A stretch of 64,000 nucleotides of DNA from Zychaea mexicana (Eukaryota; Mucoromycota; Mucoromycetes; Mucorales; Lichtheimiaceae), in assembly GCF_025766255.1 (NCBI RefSeq), contig NW_026516692.1:1-64000 (forward strand), read 5' to 3'. A program made the translations under genes and the position numbers. Every line of letters begins with the position of its first letter. Position 1 is the stretch's first letter. Below the pieces are notes generated by a model. The model worked only from the letters and a program-made list of their open reading frames with translations. It ran no database searches and was not told where the DNA came from. This document shows positions 33,228-46,374 of the stretch, one piece after another.

Positions 33228-34686
33228 GCGGAATTTCCTGCTTTTGAAGCACTGGAGTTGGCAAGCGATTTCAGAGGCACTGAAAGCACACTGAAAGCAG
33301 TACTTTTAGAGTGCTTTCAGAGTGCTTTCATGATGGCTTTCAGAGTACTTTCAGAGTGCACTGAATGACCGTTTTGTTTACAGGTGATACACGTCTCCTG
33401 CATGCCATTCATAGCTTCTTACTGGTTGGGGAGATGTTTAAGCGGCACAGTGACATTGGCGAGTTCGTGGCTTCCTGTGCATTAAGGCTTGCTAATGATT
33501 CGTTGGGAGAAACAAACTTCCATTCCCTTTATCCAATTCTATTTGCTCAGAAACCACTCATACACCCCTTTTCATTTGCTCAAAATTGCTCACACATGCA
33601 TATAGTATATTGCTCATATGTGTATATAGCCAATGATAGTGCTTTATTAGACCACACGGCACTGACGGTGACGCATCAGCACAGGTAGTAAAAAAAAATA
33701 CAAAAGAAAAGCCATATAGAAACTATTCAATAAACTACACATGCTGATGGTATTCAAAAAGCAGCAGTACTAAGGGATTCTTGTTACAGCGATGTACATA
33801 GAGATTTCCTCATAAAAAAAAGAGAAAAAGTATAACTATTAAAATACATCCTATACTCTATTGCTCCACGCTGTTATAACCCCCACCCTTAAACTTACCT
33901 TATAGTACATCATCTTGTTTCGTTTTCATGGACCACTGTAGCCTAAGGAGGGATGAGATAGATGAGGTTATAACGAGCTGGTTAGTAATATGAAAGAAGT
34001 TGAAGGAATAGCTGGTGAAGTGAACTCAATCTCATTAACAGAAGTGAAAGAAAGTGAAGTTGTGTTATACTGACTTGCAGAGTGACTGTACTTTCTGTAG
34101 TCGGTCATACATACATCTGAGTGTGGTACAATGCCTGAGGCATACTTTAAAATCAAAGTGCATATGTTTAATAAAAATAACTCTCTTTATCCTTCCTCAC
34201 GGTCTTGACACGGTTTAGTAAGAAAAGGAATAAAATGGCTTGCTCTGTATGTAGGATGGTTTTGGGGTTCACGGTCCTATGAAGGAAACGGCTATAATAA
34301 CAGATAATCATGGCATAATTAGTTACTCTGTCATCCCTATCACCTTGTATCGAATCTTTTGTTGTCTTATACTTATCATTGTCTCCTCGTCGCTATATAC
34401 GGTATGCTCTATCATCCCCTATCATGTTGTACACTGCTTAGTGGCAGAACCGACCTCTCATTTGTATTCTTAATTTTGGTCAGATTGTGACGACTGTTTT
34501 TGAGAATCATATCGCAATAAATTTGGTAGAGAAGCTGAGCAACAGTACGCTTCACACTGACCACGAAACACAAAAAGTCTCGAAGAAAACGAAATACGTC
34601 TCAAAGGAGAAGACAAGCCCAGAACCAACTTGCAGCCTCTGAAACGCGAACTAGTAGTGCAGCAGCTGGTGAAACCCAAACAAACA
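33228..34686. other. intergenic / upstream region of the gag gene
   Basis: A short open frame at 33365-33688 has no recognisable features. The sequence GTGGCAGAACCGACCTC (about 34441) could be a tRNA-primer binding site at the end of a 5' LTR, about 250 nt before gag, but I cannot delimit an LTR. Confidence 0.35.
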
Positions 34687-35904
34687 TGTCATCTGACACA
34701 GAAGCAGAACATCAGACACTGGTAGTCGTGCATATGGAAACATCACGTATGGACATCCCAAAGTTCTTCGGTGATCCCGAGCGAGACGACCATATGGCTT
34801 TCCTAGACTAGTTCAAGGAAGCCCTCGTAGCCAACAATGTCAGTAGAGATAAAAGACGCATCGATATTGCAGGCTTAGCGATACAAGGCATTGCAAAAAT
34901 ATGGTTCAAAGAAGAATGTAGCATCAACCAAGGCACCGCATTCGAGGATGAAACAGATAATTGCTTTGTGCAACAGTTCAAGGCTGCATTTCTAACAAAC
35001 CGTTGGATTGAGCGCTATCATACTGAGTACCAGCATCGCATGCAGCTACCGCAGGAGAAGGGCTTGGAGTACATGACGCATAAACTAGTACTGGCGAGAA
35101 GATATGCGTCCAGCCACGGATCTACCCTCAGTGAAGAACATAAAGTAGCTGATACTGCTGCAGGTCTGCGATTGGAGTACAAAGATCTGGTGGAAACTAG
35201 CAGTGTCACAACATTGGCAGAATTACGTCAAAGGCTGAGCGCAGCAGAGCGGCAAATGAATGTGATCCGGCATACCGTGGGCATCGCATCCTTGCCACAA
35301 GCAGCAAACCTACACCACTCAACGCAGCTAGCACCACATCACTATAATCATAATACCGCTCCCGTAAATCATATTGCATCATCACGTGCCAGAGCGACTG
35401 CACCCAACACCGACAAGGAAGAATGGCAAGAGTATGTCGACAATAGCATGGCTCTCCATAAAGACGAACTGTAAGCCTCATTAAAAACGATGTTGACGGA
35501 AATTCTTGGTCCTCTCCAACAAGCAGGACAAGGCCGATCTTCAAGTCGCTGCTTTAACTGCAACAGAGAAGGACATCTGTCGCGGAAATATCGGTTGCCC
35601 TGTCGATTGTGTGGTGCTGGTGAACATCGCTCTAACACGTGTCCCAGAAGGTTTGAAGAAACGAATCAGACACAGCAACCAACACGCATACTACAACGCG
35701 AGCGCCAAACCACTGAACAGGCGGATTTTCAGAGCGGCCGTCAGTGAAGACAGGTCAGACGGCCGAAACTCAACAAAATCATGTCAATTGTCTACAAGAA
35801 CACCATGCATCGGATGTTCTTGCCATCACTCGCGGAAATAAGCGCACCCACGAATCGGATGCTGCTATGGAACTCGATAACCAAAATCCACTGCGTGTGG
35901 AGGG
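34687..35904 (+). pseudogene. gag: LTR-retrotransposon gag (Ty3-like), truncated by transposon B
   Basis: A nucleocapsid-type Gag. ATG at 34687 (MSSDTEAEHQT), then the capsid-like region with IPKFFGDPERDDHMAFLD, FKEALVANNVS, FVQQFKAAFLTNRW and MQLPQEKGLEYMTHKL, a helical LAELRQRLSAAERQM stretch, and two zinc knuckles: CFNCNREGHLSRKY (last Cys replaced by Tyr) and CRLCGAGEHRSNTC (complete). Stops are TAG near 34808 and TAA at 35472. A shifted frame continues (AITRGNKRTHESDAAMELD) to the junction at 35904, where the terminal palindrome of transposon B begins. No protease, reverse transcriptase or integrase is present in the window. Confidence 0.75.
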
Positions 35905-36046
35905 ACATATCACAAGCTAATAAACAGGGTAATATCCAGGTGATAACAAGGGTAACAGGTCCATATCACCCTGTTTTTGAGCAAGGTGATATTTACGAAA
36001 AAACCGAGTAAGTTGCAGATATCACACGGTTTTAACAGTGTGATAT

Positions 36047-37251
36047 ATAGCTCATGCATGCAAGCGGGAATTGGCGTCGCTTATAATATGTATGTAGTCA
36101 TGGTTAGGTTCTCTATTGCATTACATATGGACCGGGTACTATGTGAAGCAATTCCTTTACAGAGGTCCGCATATGCATATTTTAGTGTGTGAGTAGGTGT
36201 TGTAGCTATGATAAAATGACGATGACTGAATGGTCTGTCTAATAGATTTGGATGGTATATAATTATTTACGGTATGGTTGGAAGAACCGATTTTATTATT
36301 GTATGATCATTGACAAAATTTACATAAGCAATCAAGATAATCAGAAAGGGGAAGGTTTTGAAATATACTATATTGGTTAGCTGTAAAGAAAGAGAGCAAG
36401 ATGCAACAACGAAATGAGACATGAAAGCAGGATGGGCGGATCGTAATCTGCAGATGGAGACCAAATGGGACACAACATAAAGATTTAAAGCAATAATTAG
36501 TTTGAAGAACAGTAGTAGTAGAGAAAGGAGATGAAACAGAATAAAGATGCCATTCAATATTTACCTATAAGTACTGCAACTAGAGTCATATACAATTTTG
36601 TAGTGACCGGTCAAGTAGATATAGGCTTTGTATTGAAAAGGAGACAAGGGCAACATGTAGAAGAACAAACGGCGTTGAAAAACGTTAGTATTCAAGCCTA
36701 GTAAATGTTTGAAAGGACCATAGAAGAATAGTAATGGAGAGAAAACTTACGATGCTCCTGTCCCACTTGCAAAGATAAAAAGGCAGTTACTCTCCAAAAA
36801 CACCATCAAGAAGAGTTGTGAGTGCACGGCAAGATTACACTTATTAACAGTGGTATAACACATAGGACACAGAATAGAATAGAATACATAGTATTACCTT
36901 ATAGAAGATGGATACAATACTTGCCAATCGAAAAAGGTGTTGAAAGTAGGAGGAGAGAGTAAAGTGGAAAAAGGGGAAGAAAGAAACAAGAAAGAGGTTT
37001 TGAGTAAAACGCGAAGCATAATAGAGAAACTGAATGTGCAGACTTTGCTCCATCCATCCTTACCTTGCATAGAAAGAAGAGTGCTTGCGCGAGGACCCAT
37101 CCTATGATATAATGCTCCCCCCCAAAAAAAACCTGATTTTAAAACAATCCATCTTTCTTTCACTTACTATCACTTTGAAGTACTTCGAAAAAGTAAATAA
37201 ACAGCAGTTAGTAAATATTGTTTGAGTGCCGCACATTGAGATACTGTATAG
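36047..37251. other. non-coding left arm of element B
   Basis: No gene. The block around 36123-36175 (CATATGGACCGGGTACTA, then ACAGAGGTCYGCATA) matches the reversed block at 10870-10930 in element A, giving a second anchor for the A/B relationship. Confidence 0.5.
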
Positions 37252-38311
37252 ATGTCTACCTTAGGAGATCGCAATGCTGCCAGAGAGCAGCGTAATGCAG
37301 AACGTCGGGCTGCTGTTGAGGAGGAGAATGCCCGGAACGTCGCGTTGCGGATGGAGGATCGTCTCCGAGCAGTGGAGGCGCGAAACATGGTGCTGGAGGA
37401 TCAGGTGCGAGCAATAGGGGACGTCGTTGCCAGACAGACACTGGCACAGCAGCAAGTAGCACCTCCTCTCGCCGGTAATCCAGTTGCTGACGAAGCTCCA
37501 GCGCAGGGAGCTCAAGTGGGTCGCTTGCCGGGCGTTTCTGTAAGAAGCCAAGATGTACTATTTCTGAAATATAGGTCAAGTAGCTGATTACTAATATCGT
37601 TTGATAATAGAGCGCGATCCGCCATTATCATCAGTCTTTGGGAGAGCATGGCTTCCGGTGGGTTGACGATTATCGTTCCACCTACAATCGCACTGTTCGT
37701 GGCCGTACGATATCGTACATCCAGGGTCTTGGTCAGTACGACCTTACGCACAAGCAGCTGGCCGAAAAGGTCTATTACTTTTCTCGGCAACACGCGTCGT
37801 TCGCGTCGGCAGTCGGCTGTGCTTGCAGCACAAAGAAGAGTGGCGACTCGGCGTAATAGTCGTCGCCACACTGTAAGAAAGAAAACGATCTATTTCTAGT
37901 AGAATATGTACATACATGTAATCTGACACAGAGAATAGAAACATAAGCGACGAGTGGATTTGTACCACCAGCACCAGGCCCAGCTGGAGGCGACTTACCC
38001 ACGAGGGGGGCATTGCTCCGATTGGAGTATATGTCTGAAGAGGAGACCGACGACGAGTACTCCGGTGAAGCTGGAAAGCGTGTGGTTGTGCGTAAGCCAC
38101 AATGGCGAAACGAGAGGGTAATTATTTTGAGCTGGTTCGACATGCTTCGACGTTAATTAAATATACTGTTGTAGGCAAACGCGTTTTTGTGCCATCTCGA
38201 TGGATACCCGACGTTGACGCGAACAGATTGATAAGAGTGGATGGTGTTAGCATTACTACTCTGCCCAATAGTGCGCGAGAGCAATTGGAAGGTTGGGTAG
38301 TCGAAGTTTAG
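37252..38311 (+). pseudogene. companion coiled-coil protein of element B
   Basis: Relative of 8683-9792. Exon 1 (37252 to about 37540) starts MSTLGDRNAAREQRNAERRA, is a coiled coil (VALRMEDRLRAVEARN, VLEDQVRAIGDVVARQTL) and ends at a GTAAGA donor after PGVS, the same place as PTAS in copy A. After an acceptor at about 37611 comes a helical domain (HYHQSLGEHGFRWVDDYRST, TISYIQGLGQYDLTHKQLAE). The last part has PQWRNER, an intron (GTAATT ... TGTAG) and ANAFLCHLD, and in a shifted frame ends LEGWVVEV at 38311. A TAA-type stop near 37855 and the shift near 38210 suggest decay. Function is unknown. It is transcribed towards the transposase. Confidence 0.6.
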
Positions 38312-38987
38312 TTGAAAAAACAAGGAAGTAAAAAAAATGGTTGCACGACTGTGTCGTGTGGGTATGGGGTGGGCAAAACAAAAGTTATGCATGCAGCTGC
38401 TGTTGGTGGGGGGGGATTTTTTTCAGTGGTTGGGGAGAACGACTCATCTTTTTCTTTTTTGCCACTTCTCCACGTCACTCATGTCTTTATCAATCCTCAC
38501 CATGGCACAAACAGGAATATCACTCACTTTATTCATTTAAAAACTCCAAGTGATAAGAAGCTTTCGATTAGCTTACTGCTTCTTTAATTGCTATTAGATT
38601 ATGTGCTTGAAATTTGTTAACAGCATCCGACTACCATCTCAAAAGTTACTGGCAACTTCGAAAGTCCTGTAAGCCTATAAGGTGTGTATGTACTTATAGA
38701 TAGTGCTTCTGTTTGCTGCTTACGTGTTGGTTTGCGAATTCACCCTAAATCTTCCTTTTTTTTCGCACTTAGGTAACAAAATGCTCTCACCAAGATATTA
38801 TCGACGCGTGCATACAACACAACATGGTACTATTATAAACGCTATGGTAACAGCAGAAACATAGAATACTAAAGATTTTTAGTGGACAAAAAAAAAGAAA
38901 AAGTTATAGTTGTTTATGCTAGCATCTTTTTTGCTAACGGAAGCACTACTGTTCTGGCATTTGCATTTCTTTGTGCACCCAGTTTTA
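38312..38987. other. convergent intergenic space in element B
   Basis: No gene is supported. There is a G-rich stretch near 38406-38417 and otherwise nothing notable. Confidence 0.35.
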
Positions 38988-41900
38988 CTACGGCAACTTG
39001 TCCATATAAACGATGAACAGGTACAATGCAGTCCATCGCTTCACTTCGAAAACGGCTATACCACGTTTCAAGATAAGGATCCGTAAATCGGCGACCATCG
39101 TTGTCACTGTAGATGCTGTATCATCGAACATATTCAAATACATGCTCTGTTGGCTGCCCACGAACGAACTGCACATGCCGAAAGAAAAACTGGATTCGCA
39201 TGGCCAGGCCATTGCTTCTCCGCGATCGTCTATGTGGAACAGAACTTGAGCGTGCACACCACGCCGCGATCTTGCTTCAGCACTGCGGTAAGTCTGCCCC
39301 ATCATCGTTATCGTCTTCATTTTCCAGTACTGGTTACTGACGAAAACTTGCCCATCACCAGCTTGGGTATAGTGAGCGAGATAATCGCCATACACAGCAC
39401 AGTAAAATGCCAACAAGAAATCGTACAGTTGCTCAGGCATAAACGCTATCCGTCCATATTGCAAGGGTATACATCGGCGGCAGCGGCTCACTTCCTGTGA
39501 CGTAGTGGATGGCACCAACATCCGTCGACAACGCCAAAAACGCATGAACATCGAATTGACACTGGACAACATCAGCTGCGCGTGGGATCGGCTGTACAAG
39601 GTCAGAAACTGTTCAGGAAGGAGAAATGATGTTGATGGTGTTGGAAGAGGGCTTCAAACGATCGAACGAAATCGCGAGCACCAGTCTTCTGCAAGAACTT
39701 CTTCATGAACGTCATTTCGAACGAGTCCTTTTGGTTGGTGTCGATCTCCTTGAGGTATCCGTTATAGCGCTCAAACGAGAAGAGCCAGTAAGCGTATAAC
39801 GGCCCGAAATCATTGATCGTTGCGGCCAAGTGCATATGAAGGTGCATGTTCGGTGTGATCTCCTCTGGGCCATATATCTGCTCGACACCAGTACAGAACT
39901 CTGTGAGAAGAGTATCTGCTACTGCAGTTTCGTCCACGGTAATTGATGGCTTAACCAGCAAACGACAAGCGTCGACAAACTTCAACCAGTTTTGGAGGTA
40001 TCTTCTAGGAAGGTGGCCGTCAAGCACAAAAGGCGAGTATACGATGCACCACGACTTCCAATCATCTGCGGTCATGAATGAGAAGCCACTTTCGATTTTG
40101 CGGTGCAAGGCAACATAATCGGGAGGGAGAACAATACCGTCCGCGAGCACTTGCATCTGTTGAAGGTCGGTTCTGGTGAGGAGGTCTCGGTCAATCCAGA
40201 CCTTTGCCATACGCTTTGTTGTGCCGAGAAACAAATTATGCATCGGGTCGATGATCGTGCAACGAACAGGATCAAAGTAGCCCAAACGGTGCAGCTCTGA
40301 CCATCTCGTCCCATTTGCCCGTTCCAGTTCTCGTCGAGCCATCATCGTCTCAGCATTCCGCCATTGCTCAGCATAAGCCGGTTGTCCTCCCGCGTTCGCA
40401 GCACCCAACTAGCAACGTCAAACCCGGAGTAGTCGATGTTGGTGGTTCCAGGGAAAACGTTGAATTGACGGACGCATTTGTGACAGGCACAAAGGCTCGC
40501 ATGGAGGTGAAACCGCTTGTTTCCTTGCGGCAGGAATATCACAAGCATTGACGAACAACGCCAAGCGGACAAGTGTTCCCTGTGGATACTGGCACGTCCT
40601 GATGGTTTTACCGCCGTACCATTCCAACAATTCATCAACCAAGGGTCGAAGGTAATGGTTGATGTCAGATGTACTCGCTTCCCGTGGGCCAGGCATTACA
40701 CCAAGAAGAATGAGGTTTTCTGACTTGTAGCGCTCAGATCGTGGTAGATTGTTTATGGACAAGTATATGGCACCGTTTGAATACGTGGAGTTCAAAAACG
40801 GGCCAAACCAATCTACGTTGAGTGTGAACAACAGTGAACGGTGCTGCTCAACAAACGGCCTGCCTTCACGATCACGAAACTCCCGCCACATGTCACCGTC
40901 GTAAATGTCAAACGAGTTATCAACAATTCGTCTACGGCTCCGCCATTCCTCAATCTTTGCCTCGAATCCAGGCCGCAAAAAAAGCCTCTCAATAGTCGCA
41001 GACAAGGGCTGATAGGCATACTCTTTTATAGGCACCCAAGGATTACCGACAGTCTTGAACAATACATTGCCACATAAACTGTTGTAGCGGATATCGTTGT
41101 TGGTGCATGTCCTTGGGCAATGAGGATCAGATGCAAGATACAGGCTGTGGCAACGAGAACAGCACACATATTTGCGCAAGTGATCGGTCAGTGCGGAGAA
41201 TCCAGTGATACGGCGGAGAGTAGCAATCGAGGTAGGGATGGAAAAGTTTGGCTGGATATCACCAAGAAGTAGAACGCAAAAGTCGATTATGATGCAGGAC
41301 AAGTGCTCTGAAACGAAATGTAACTGGAAAAGCACGAGGAAGAGAACGACAAGGACAAAGGGATGCTGAAAGGTATGAATCCCGGTAACAGGAGGAGGAG
41401 GGGAGGATCAAGGTGAGTGTCTTTGGTTAATTTTTGGAAAAAATGGTTGTGAGTACCGTGTGTTCAGAGCTCTTCTATTTGATTCAATAAAACTGCTTTT
41501 ATAAACCAACCTGCGCAATGGCGGCTGCCTCACTTGCATTTCGCTCCCATCATTACCGAACTCAACATCAGCAGCACTTATGACAAGATCATTGTCATTT
41601 TGCTCTCCATCGGCAACTTCATCCTCAACTGCGAACACATTATCCTCGGCAGAAAAAGGGACATGAAGACTTGAAACGACGTCTACAATACATAATAACG
41701 ATAAATGACTTATTCGCACATCTATTTCACTAACAATATAGTCTCATACCAGGGGAGGGATAATCGACCATCACATCATCATCCATGTCCATATCAATAT
41801 CGTCGCCTAGCGCAACGGTGACGGTGACGAGCTTTGGCGCAAATTGGCTTCGATATTAGCTACAATGGCGCCCACTAGTAGATATACAAGATACAACATT

Positions 41901-42093
41901 ATTAACTCAATCTTCGGGATGTGTGTAGAGCAAGTACCATTGTGTGAGAGGCTCTGTGAAGCACCATTTAAGACGCGCCGCTGATGATATTCGTGCGTTC
42001 TTCTTGGCACCATTTGGAAGCCGGTGTTGCTGTTTGCCCTCGAGCACAATGGACAGAAGCACGCAACTAACAATTCGTTGCGATTGAGCTCCA
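38988..42093 (-). pseudogene. Tnp2-family transposase, element B
   Basis: Relative of 5204-8511. The head exon (42093 down to about 41940) starts MELNRNELLVACFCPLC and ends LSHNG as in copy A. An acidic linker follows (about 41830-41570). The catalytic region (41335-40418) holds LFTLNVDWFGPFLNSTYS, YLSINNLPRSERYKSEN, LLGVMPGPREAST and VNACDIPAARKQ. After a frame change near 40415 come DPMHNLFLGTTKRM (about 40245), NACRLLVKPSITVDE and YLKEIDTNQKDSFEMTFMKK, which is in one frame here, unlike copy A. A further shift near 39600 leads to the C-terminal domain (39599-38988, with its own shifts). The two copies have different lesions, so each is an independent fossil. Confidence 0.87.
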
Positions 42094-42634
42094 TTGTGCC
42101 AAAAAAAAAATAGAGATTCAGAGCAAGTCGAAGTATCCAGCAGTAGCACAGAGCCTCTCTTATATATAAACGCATCTGTACGCTTCTATATCTTTTACTA
42201 TAACACATTATGTACTTCCTACTTTGTGTTTTTTTATCACATGTAGCACTCTCTGTAATGATACACATTTACATAAAGAGTCGGGGACATGGTTTTTGCA
42301 TAACAGGGTGTAAATAATATGGGGGACCATGTCTTTATTAACGTTGTAATATGCAAAATAAAAAAGGGGATTGTGTGAACCAAAAAAGCAGATGTCCTTT
42401 TACTAGTCGTTGCATATTCTATGATGGTGCTGCATAAGAAGCGGCAACATGAACTACCTGAAAAAAAACAATTGGGGGAGCAGGGAAAGGCTGTATAATA
42501 AAGGAACAGTGTTTGGAAAATTGAGCATCTCAAAAAAGGACAAATACATATTTATCACTACTACTTTGTGTGCATTAGCTCCTTTCTCACTTGCATATGA
42601 AGGCTTCCTAAAAATAAAATAAGAAACCAAGATG

Positions 42635-45600
42635 ACCTGCCTAAGGCGTTTACGAGAATTCACGCAGACCAAAACCGGATAATCATTTAGCCGAATCAAA
42701 AAACGTAACATTCAAGTCGAGTTCTCGGTTAATTAGTTTGCCGAGAAGAATATGAGCAGTCATGGTTTTTTTCGGTAGATTTACTTTTGTGACATAATTA
42801 CGCAAAGCACAAAGCACTTACCAATAGATCGCTCACTCATATATATTATGCGACAACGATGCACAAAATAAAAACAACTTTAAAATAAATTTGTATATAA
42901 ACTAAGCAGAACAATATAATTTAGAACAGAATTGATAAAAAGAAAAAAGAAGGTACAGATAAGAAGAACGAAGAAGTATATAAAAGAGAGGAAGAAAGAA
43001 AAACAGGAAAGAAAGCTAAACATGTCGCACATCTTCGTTTGCTGGGCCACGGCGGTTGCTGTGTTGTACGCGGTGAGTGCGCTCTGTCAAAGTATTGTCT
43101 AGATATCGATCAATATTTTGTTGTTGAGCTTCATAGCGCGCCAACTGAAGTGGCCGAAGACTTTCCCTGTATTCTTCGTCTAACTGCAGCAGATTCTCTT
43201 CCCGTAGACGGATCTGTGCGCGTAGTTCGCGGATGGATGTCTCATCCTCACGGTTGAGCCGTCGAAGCAAACGCATGCGGTTTTCCATACGGATTTGCGC
43301 TGCTTCGTTATCAATGATGACATGGCGGGGTGGTGAGATAGATGGCGGTGGTGACGAGGAAGTACGATTACCGGTTGCTTGCTGCTCTTCATCGTCGTCG
43401 TCGTCAATCAGAAACGGATCGGTAACCGTACCAGCAGGTGTAGGTGTTGATGAGGTCATTAATGTGGGCAAAGAAGTGGCAGTGGCGGTGGTGGTGCTTA
43501 GGTCGAGGGAAGAATGACGTTGGAGTAACATACCGCGGAAGGGGTTTTCTTGAGGCTGTTCAATAAATAGAAGAGAAAGAAATAAGCTTACCCTGACCAA
43601 GATTTGCGCTCCTAAAGACTATCTACAAACTATGTATTTGATGTTTACCGGTAGTATTCTGATGAAAGGAGGTCTACATGTTCTGGCAACGTATTTTTCG
43701 CATTGGGCAATTTGCCGATTATGAAAAGCACGCACAATGTGTTTACATACCAAGTATGATGTACTTTTAACAAACGACGGACAACCGCATGTCCAGCGTT
43801 GCACTGATGTATACCATGTGCCTTGAACCAGGTTTGGGTTTATGTAGTTTGCACGAAGAAATGCCGCGTTCCATTCTTGGATAAATCCGTTCTCCCAGCG
43901 TGTCAGATTTTGACGAAGCACGATCTCGGTATTGAAACGGTCAATTAGCTTTGGTATATAGCTATGTATAATGACGAATACCAAGAGATCCAATCTAGCA
44001 CGGTTGTACGTATACATATGATTACGCTTAAGCACTTTCCAGTGTGCTTCGACAAGCATGGTTGTTCTTGACAGTGGGATGCAATCAGGGACAGAGCTAG
44101 CTGCCCATGTTATCCACTTGTCAAGCTGGTAATATCGGCAAAACATATAAGCCTATGCATGATGCAGATTATGCATAACACAGTAGTCGTACATCTCCTG
44201 GGCGCATTGTTGCCATATATCGTTAGGATTAGCAAATACTGTCCCTATTATATATAAAACCAAGCAAAAGAATGACAGAAACAGGTGTATAAGTATATCA
44301 ATGAGTGTTTAGACATCTACCTAATATCTCTGCACCACGTGTTATGAATACCTTCAGCCATCATCGGATGACGGCTGTAGTGCCTGCCCACCATCTTCAG
44401 TATCTCCTCTCTTCTTGGTTTATCACACATAATGCGATTCAAATCAGTGGTAGCGGACGGTGTGAATTGACGCGAGACAAACGGGAATTAGACCATCGCT
44501 TCTTGGACGTCATAGTAAGTGGATGTGGCATTTCTTCTAGAGGAAAGTTTCCTTTCCATAGAATGCTCTATATGCCAAAGACATTGACGTAGACAACGAC
44601 GACTATCCCATGTCGCCTGGATCGCACTAAGTTGCGCAGCATCACCATCACTAAACATGAACTCTGGTTCTAGTCCCCTTTCTTTGAGCTCTCTCAAAAA
44701 CCGCTCCAAGGTTTGTGTTTTCGGATGCTCGATTGTGGCGTCTGCATTGCTTGTGTCACAAAGCATATATGCAACAGGGAATCCAGCACCATTCACATTG
44801 GCAATGACACCATATAGCTCCATACCAGCACGATTTGTCTTGAAAGTGGAGTCGATATGGTACTCTTCCACATGAACACAACCAGCCAAAGGGGCAAAAA
44901 AAGGAGTGACGAAACCCACAGCAACAATACCATCAGCAGTGTCAGAATAAATCTATTTTTTATTCATACAATAAGGCAAAAACACTACGTTTTTCTATAT
45001 AATCTAGTAAAGCAAAAACAGCTCTACAGAAGGTGAGTTCTGTTCTCTGTATTAATCTACTTACCTCCGTATATCCTTGATTCATATACTGCTGTATCAA
45101 GAGCTGGGCGGAAACAAACTGGTCATCGTCTAGCATATACGGCGTACGGAACGTCTCGCCCCACCAGTAGTACACCTGTGCCGCCGTTGCCGCATAATAA
45201 CCCCATTCATCGATGATATCATTATGAATATCTGGCGCTGAACGAGTCATTGCACGTGCTGCAATGAAGTCATGCACCTCACGCGATACACCTTCCGGGC
45301 GTGGAGCTGGAGCGGCTGCATGTTGCGATGGATGGCGAACGGTAAGCTCGATCGTTTCTAGATCCCGATCGATCACACCGTGCACAAATCCTTGACAATC
45401 GAATGTTTCCATGCGTTGGATGACACGTTGGTGCTCACGAACAGGGATCTAACATAAGATTAATCCGATTTCAACAAAACTGCACGCAAACACTTTGCCT
45501 ATCTGTTCCTTTTTATTGAATGCCTTTTTTGACCGGTTGATTAGCTTACCTGATTCTGTATTGCTGCAGATTGAACGCATCTTGCAGTGAATGAGATGGC

Positions 45601-46255
45601 TTCACGAAGTGCTGGATCGCCAGTGTTCATCACATAATATCTGTAGTTGTCACAGAGCTGCACTGCTTCCAACACGCGTGTAATTATACGCTGATCTGAC
45701 CAAGTGCGCATTTCATCCTCGTAAACGATGTACCCCGAAAAAGAGAAGACCTCAGTAACGACATCACCAACTGAATTACGGATAACAAAGGGATAAAAGT
45801 TTCCCAACTCGTCAATGAAGATCATTGAGTCGAGTGAAACTGACATTCTCGGTGTCTGTCTGTCACGACAGACAATACACGTCCTGTACGGTCTTGTTCT
45901 ACCGGCAAAAAGGGCAAACGGTTTCGTTTTTCCGCAACCCATGCAGTAGAGGTCGGGATCACCAAGCAATTGCACAGCTTCAGTAATGGGACCGGCAGCA
46001 TTGGTAGGGTTGTTTAAAGACATGGCAAGAATTATAGACGCGATGCAAAAAGGGGGGAAAAGGAAGAGGGGGACCCTTGTAAACAAACACCATAGTAAAA
46101 GATTAAGAACCACCGAAAAAAACCATGACTGCTCATAACTTTTCTCGGCAAACTAATTAACCGAGATCCCAACTTTAATTGTTACGTTTTTTGCTTCGGG
46201 TAATTACTTATCCGGTTTTGGTCTGCGTGAATTTTCGTAAACGCCTATAACAGCG
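42635..46255 (-). mobile_element. MULE (Mutator-like element) nested in transposon B
   Basis: Terminal inverted repeats run 42635-42776 and 46112-46255 (about 142-144 bp, roughly 80% or more identical; for example TTCACGCAGACCAAAACCGG and CTCGGTTAATTAGTTTGCCG are shared exactly). The outer dozen bases have diverged. A perfect 9-bp target duplication ACCAAGATG flanks it (42626-42634 and 46256-46264), the standard length for MULEs. It carries one multi-exon transposase gene. Confidence 0.93.
43016..46023 (-). CDS. MULE transposase with SWIM zinc finger
   Basis: The probable start is ATG at 46023 (MSLNNPTNAAG). Exon 1 contains a Cys-rich head (CMGCGKTKP, CIVCRDRQT). Exon 2 (about 45450 down to 45065) is the helical DNA-binding part (SAPDIHNDIIDEWGYYAATA). 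Exon 3 (about 44945 down to 44490) carries the catalytic core: YHIDSTFKTNRAGMEL (first Asp), MFSDGDAAQLSAI (second Asp) and CLRQCLWHIEHSMERKL. Exon 4 (44146 down to 43619) contains the last catalytic region and a SWIM finger, CGCPSFVKSTSYLVCKHIV. Exon 5 (about 43560 down to 43016) is an acidic linker plus coiled coil (IRMENRMRLLRRLNREDE). I saw no certain lesion, but I have not confirmed every splice phase, so it may still encode a full protein. Confidence 0.85.
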
Positions 46256-46344
46256 ACCAAGATGCATTGCTACCAAATATAGTAGCTGTATTTGCTGCAG
46301 GCTACATACTTCTTTTTATCATACCAAAACCAGGTCATAGGCAT

Positions 46345-46374
46345 ATATCACCCTGTTTTTAAAGCCTGTGATAT
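46345..46374. promoter_or_regulatory. terminal palindrome, right end of element B
   Basis: ATATCACC ... GTGATAT with TGTTTTTAAA between the arms. It matches 35963-35992 on the same strand almost exactly (ATATCACCCTGTTTTTGAGC). Confidence 0.65.
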
